From: Planctomycetota bacterium
GTDB taxonomy: Bacteria; Planctomycetota; SZUA-567; H5-PLA8
DNA: 34,983 nucleotides
Assembly (NCBI GenBank): GCA_026184295.1
Contig: JAHCJK010000047.1
Location: 1-34,983 of the forward strand
Reading direction: 5' to 3'
The position numbers and the translations under genes were made by a program. This document shows positions 32,697 to 34,983 of this stretch, in pieces. The notes under the pieces were generated by a model. That model was not told where the DNA came from, did no database searches, and worked only from the letters and a program-made list of their open reading frames with translations. The stretch's first letter is position 1, and every line of letters begins with the position of its first letter.

Positions 32697-32729
32697 AAGA
32701 ATTTTTCAGGCCGGCCTGGAAAAATTCTT
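32697..32729. repeat. 33-base near-perfect palindrome
   Basis: AAGAATTTTTC (32697-32707) is repeated in inverted form as GAAAAATTCTT (32719-32729). Between them AGGCCGGCCT is itself palindromic with one extra G. As RNA this is a long hairpin; as DNA it could be a binding site or a recombination target. It lacks a typical U-tract, so a simple terminator is less likely. Confidence 0.75.
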
Positions 32730-32734
32730 TCGCG

Positions 32735-32777
32735 GTTGTCTGTGCTGCGTAGACACGCCTCGGAAATCGTAGACAAC
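32735..32777. repeat. GTTGTCT/AGACAAC inverted repeat with GTAGACA direct copies
   Basis: GTTGTCT (32735-32741) pairs with AGACAAC (32771-32777), and TGTCT (32737-32741) with AGACA (32751-32755). CGTAGACA occurs twice, 20 bases apart (32749-32756 and 32769-32776). The spacing of two helical turns fits two protein half-sites on one face of DNA. Confidence 0.5.
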
Positions 32778-32795
32778 GCGGCTTGAGCCCAATGA

Positions 32796-32821
32796 AACGG
32801 GCAAGCTTGCGCTTGCCCGTT
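32796..32821 (-). terminator. Terminator of rpmE
   Basis: AACGGGCAAGC (32796-32806) and GCTTGCCCGTT (32811-32821) form a perfect 11-bp stem with loop TTGC, 24 bases after the rpmE stop. The following T-tract on the minus strand is short (TTTCATT). Confidence 0.8.
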
Positions 32822-32845
32822 GTACCACCGGAGACGGTGCCTGGA

Positions 32846-33079
32846 TCAGGCCTTGGCCTTCTCTTCGGCCGGAGCGGGCTTTGCCCACTTCTTCTGGAAG
32901 CGTTCGATACGCCCCGCGCTATCGACGAACTTCTGCCGCCCCGTGTAGAACGGGTGGCAGGACGAGCAGACGTCGATGGAGAAGTCCTTGCCCTTCGTCG
33001 AGCGCGTCTCGATCTTGGTGCCGCAGCCCATGCAGGTGATCACCACGGGCTTGTAGGTCGGATGAATGCCAGCCTTCAT
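32846..33079 (-). CDS. rpmE: 50S ribosomal protein bL31
   Basis: 77 residues from the ATG at 33079, with AAGGAGG about 10 bases upstream; a longer in-frame reading (to 33553) overlaps the peptidase gene and is rejected. It starts [16 protein letters not shown] and contains [21 protein letters not shown], the classic bL31 core ending in CHPFYTG. Four cysteines (16, 19, 38, 41) mark the zinc-binding C+ form, so it should be replaced by a zinc-free paralogue, if one exists, under zinc starvation. The last ten residues ([10 protein letters not shown]) form a charged tail. It bridges the 50S and 30S subunits. It has its own terminator and lies 92 bases after the peptidase gene. Confidence 0.98.
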   Translation of the reverse strand: MKAGIHPTYKPVVITCMGCGTKIETRSTKGKDFSIDVCSSCHPFYTGRQKFVDSAGRIERFQKKWAKPAPAEEKAKA

Positions 33080-33171
33080 GTCGTACGTCCTCCTTTTGGA
33101 ACGCAATACCTTAGCGCGGATTGGGGCGATTTCCAGCGCATCTGAGCCCGGAATTCGCGCGGAAGCCCTAA

Positions 33172-34983
33172 CTATTTGCGCTCGGCCAGGTTGAGTTTGA
33201 CCTCCAGGCGTTCGTCGCCGCGTTTGACGATCAGTTCCAGCGGGTCGCCGACCCCGAAATCGATCATGGCCATGTGCAGGTCCATCGGCTGCGAGAGCTT
33301 CTGGCTGTTCACGTGCGTGATCAGGTCGCCCACCTTCAGGCCGGCCTGGTCGGCGGGGCTGCCGGGCGCGACCGAGCCCACCGGGAACCCCTTGGCGTTG
33401 CGCGCGCGAACCATGTCCGCTCCGACGCCCAGGTACGGGCGCTTGTCGTTCTTGACGAACTCGGGGCGCGCGTCCTGATCGGCGAGCTTGCGCAGCAGCG
33501 CGCAGGCCAGCGCGGCGGCGGCCTCGGCCGCGGGCGCGTTGATCTTGTCCCACGTGTCGGTGGGCGTGTGGTAATCGTCGTGGATGCCGGTGAAGAAGAA
33601 GAGCACCGGAATCCCGGCATGGTAAAAGGTCGCGTGGTCGCTGGGGCCGTCGCCCGCGGTGCCCAGGAAGAGCCGCAGCTTGCTCTCGGCGCCCGCGCCC
33701 AGGACCAGATCCTTAAAGCCCTTGCCCGTGCCGATCCCGGAGACCTGCAGGCCGTTGTCGGCCGAGCGGCCGATCATGTCGAGGTTCAGCATCGCCACGG
33801 TGTCCTTCAGCGGCGCCTTCGGCTTCTTGACGTAGTGCTCGCTCCCCAGCAGACCCTTCTCTTCCCCCGAGAACCCGATCAGGATCACCGAGCGGCGCGG
33901 GCGTTCTTCCGGCTTCAGCCCACCCAGGAACTGCGCGATCTCGAGCAGCCCCGCGGTGCCGCTGGCGTTGTCGTCGGCGCCGGGGTGAATCTTGCCCGCG
34001 CCCTGCGGGCCCAGGCGCGAACCGGCTTTGCCAAAGCCCACGTGGTCGCTGTGCGCGCCCAGGATCACGAACTCGGACTTGAGCTTCTCGTCGCGCCCTT
34101 CGATCCAGGCGAGGATGTTGCGCGTCGGGTGCGCCTCGATCTTCAGGTCCACCTTGGCCGAGATCGTCACGTCCTTGATCTCGAACGAGTGGCAGCCGAG
34201 GTCCTTGTCGATCGCGCCTTGCAGGTCGCCCAGGGTCTTCTTCGACGACGCCAGCAGCGCGTTGGCGGTCTCGCGCGTGATCTGAATGAACGGAATCGCC
34301 GCGTCCGTGCCGGCCGGCCCGCGCCCGTCGGTCAGGCGTTCGGCCTCGTTGAGATGCCCCGACGCCCCGGTGACCATCAGCACGCCGGCGGCCTTGCGCT
34401 TGGCGCAGGCCGCGAGCTTGGCCGGCAGCGCCGCGTGCGGCGTGAACTGCCGCCCGGCGAACTTGCTCGCCGCGTCCTGTTCCTGGGGCTCGTAGCGCAT
34501 GATCAACGCCCACTTCCCTTCCAAATCCACGTCTTTGAAGTCGTCGTACTGGTACTCGGGCGCCGCGATGCCGTACCCCGCGAAGACCACGCCGCCGGAG
34601 ACTTCCGCATGCGCCTTCCCCACCGAGAACGGCGCGAACTGCTTGCGCAACTCGAAGCGCGTCTCCTTGCCGTCCGCTTTCAGGACCAGTTCGTTGCCTT
34701 CCCCCATCCCCGCCGATTCCGGCAGGTCGAACTCCTGAAAGTACGTCCGCGCGCCGTCCTTCTCGTCGCCGAACGGAGCCAGCCCGTAGCGCTTGAACTC
34801 CTCCGCGACGTATTCGGCGGCCTTCAACTGGTCCGGCGTGCCGGCCTCGCGGCCGTGCAGGTCGGGCGATGCCAGGTACTGGATGTGCCCGAGCAGTTCG
34901 CCTTTGTCGATCTCCGCCTTGGCGGACGGGCGCACCGGCGCGGCCGTGGGATTCCCGGCGGGTTCGGCCGGGAGCGGAACGAC
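33172..34983 (-). CDS. M28-family metallopeptidase with PA and PDZ domains, N-terminus cut off
   Basis: The frame stays open to the right edge, so the start and a probable signal peptide lie outside; the GTG at 34935 is not the likely start. About 604 residues are present. A PA-type insert ([20 protein letters not shown]) precedes the zinc domain. Two-zinc M28 ligands are complete: [12 protein letters not shown], the catalytic pair in [18 protein letters not shown] and [11 protein letters not shown]. The C-terminal 95 residues are a PDZ domain ([32 protein letters not shown]). It would be an exported aminopeptidase, trimming peptides in the periplasm or outside, with the PDZ domain binding substrate or partners. 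The PDZ addition is common in planctomycete members, as I recall. Confidence 0.93.
   Translation of the reverse strand, partial: VVPLPAEPAGNPTAAPVRPSAKAEIDKGELLGHIQYLASPDLHGREAGTPDQLKAAEYVAEEFKRYGLAPFGDEKDGARTYFQEFDLPESAGMGEGNELVLKADGKETRFELRKQFAPFSVGKAHAEVSGGVVFAGYGIAAPEYQYDDFKDVDLEGKWALIMRYEPQEQDAASKFAGRQFTPHAALPAKLAACAKRKAAGVLMVTGASGHLNEAERLTDGRGPAGTDAAIPFIQITRETANALLASSKKTLGDLQGAIDKDLGCHSFEIKDVTISAKVDLKIEAHPTRNILAWIEGRDEKLKSEFVILGAHSDHVGFGKAGSRLGPQGAGKIHPGADDNASGTAGLLEIAQFLGGLKPEERPRRSVILIGFSGEEKGLLGSEHYVKKPKAPLKDTVAMLNLDMIGRSADNGLQVSGIGTGKGFKDLVLGAGAESKLRLFLGTAGDGPSDHATFYHAGIPVLFFFTGIHDDYHTPTDTWDKINAPAAEAAAALACALLRKLADQDARPEFVKNDKRPYLGVGADMVRARNAKGFPVGSVAPGSPADQAGLKVGDLITHVNSQKLSQPMDLHMAMIDFGVGDPLELIVKRGDERLEVKLNLAERK

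Larger units (their letters stand above)
32564..32795. other. AT-rich, hairpin-rich intergenic island
   Basis: About 230 bases between the sigma-factor promoter and the rpmE terminator, much richer in A+T than the surroundings. No credible ORF: the two 70-90-codon frames here lack ribosome sites and continue across the palindromes. It holds several inverted repeats, listed separately. A small structured RNA or a regulatory DNA block would fit. Confidence 0.5.

Noticed and set aside
32513..32776. Small frames on both strands in the AT-rich island
   Set aside because: They run through the palindromes and the sigma-factor promoter, have no ribosome site and resemble nothing.
1..34983. CRISPR array, insertion sequence or prophage
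   Set aside because: No regularly spaced repeats, transposase, integrase or phage structural gene was found in the window.

Overview
The window is about 35 kb of GC-rich DNA (roughly two-thirds G+C by eye) with conventional bacterial genes, good Shine-Dalgarno sites and recognisable sigma-70-type promoters. The organism is Gram-negative: there is an lpxH (lipid A) gene, a GspE/PilT/pseudopilin set, BamE-like and Sec-exported envelope proteins, and solute-binding-protein-dependent sugar uptake. Several features recall the Planctomycetota or a neighbouring phylum (PVC group, Hydrogenedentota): a cytoplasmic sulfatase, a very large secreted glycoside-hydrolase-like protein, a DUF6785-type membrane protein, an exported 'VLKNGKRLEGRV' protein and a GntR-LacI hybrid repressor. 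This placement rests on gene content only.

Layout. 1-6.9 kb (minus): a probable operon of a GntR/LacI hybrid regulator and two secreted glycosidase-like proteins; the last runs off the left edge. Operator-like repeats sit exactly on the regulator's promoter. 7.1-10.0 kb (minus): a DUF6785-like multi-span membrane protein with a terminator-like hairpin in its leader, and a small exported protein with VPGxY repeats. 10.3-17.4 kb (mostly plus): a pseudopilin, tRNA-Leu(UAA), a sulfatase, a GspE-like protein with a ruined P-loop, a Ser/Thr kinase on the opposite strand, lpxH, pilT and a membrane TPR protein. 17.48-17.57 kb: a tRNA-like gene with a selenocysteine-tRNA-like architecture (6-bp D stem, 4-base D loop, 8-bp variable arm) but a GCA (Cys) anticodon and U73. 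17.6-22.9 kb: a GT4 glycosyltransferase, two exported or membrane proteins of unknown function, a double universal stress protein, an SDR oxidoreductase and a BamE-like lipoprotein.

23.0-27.6 kb (plus): a sugar ABC uptake operon (binding protein, two permeases, no ATPase) followed by an APH-fold kinase and a strong terminator. 27.7-30.4 kb (minus): a large exported TPR/HEAT/Ig-like protein that carries a response-regulator receiver-like domain. 31.1-32.4 kb: a small XRE regulator and a FliA/WhiG-type sigma factor, convergent across a shared terminator. 32.4-32.85 kb: an AT-rich, hairpin-rich island containing the sigma-factor promoter under a perfect palindrome. 32.85-35 kb (minus): rpmE (bL31) and an M28 peptidase with PDZ domain, cut by the right edge.

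The most unusual items are the SelC-like tRNA-Cys, the GspE homologue without a usable Walker A motif next to an intact PilT, the exported receiver-like domain, and the structured AT-rich island beside the sigma factor. I see no CRISPR array, insertion sequence or integrated phage.
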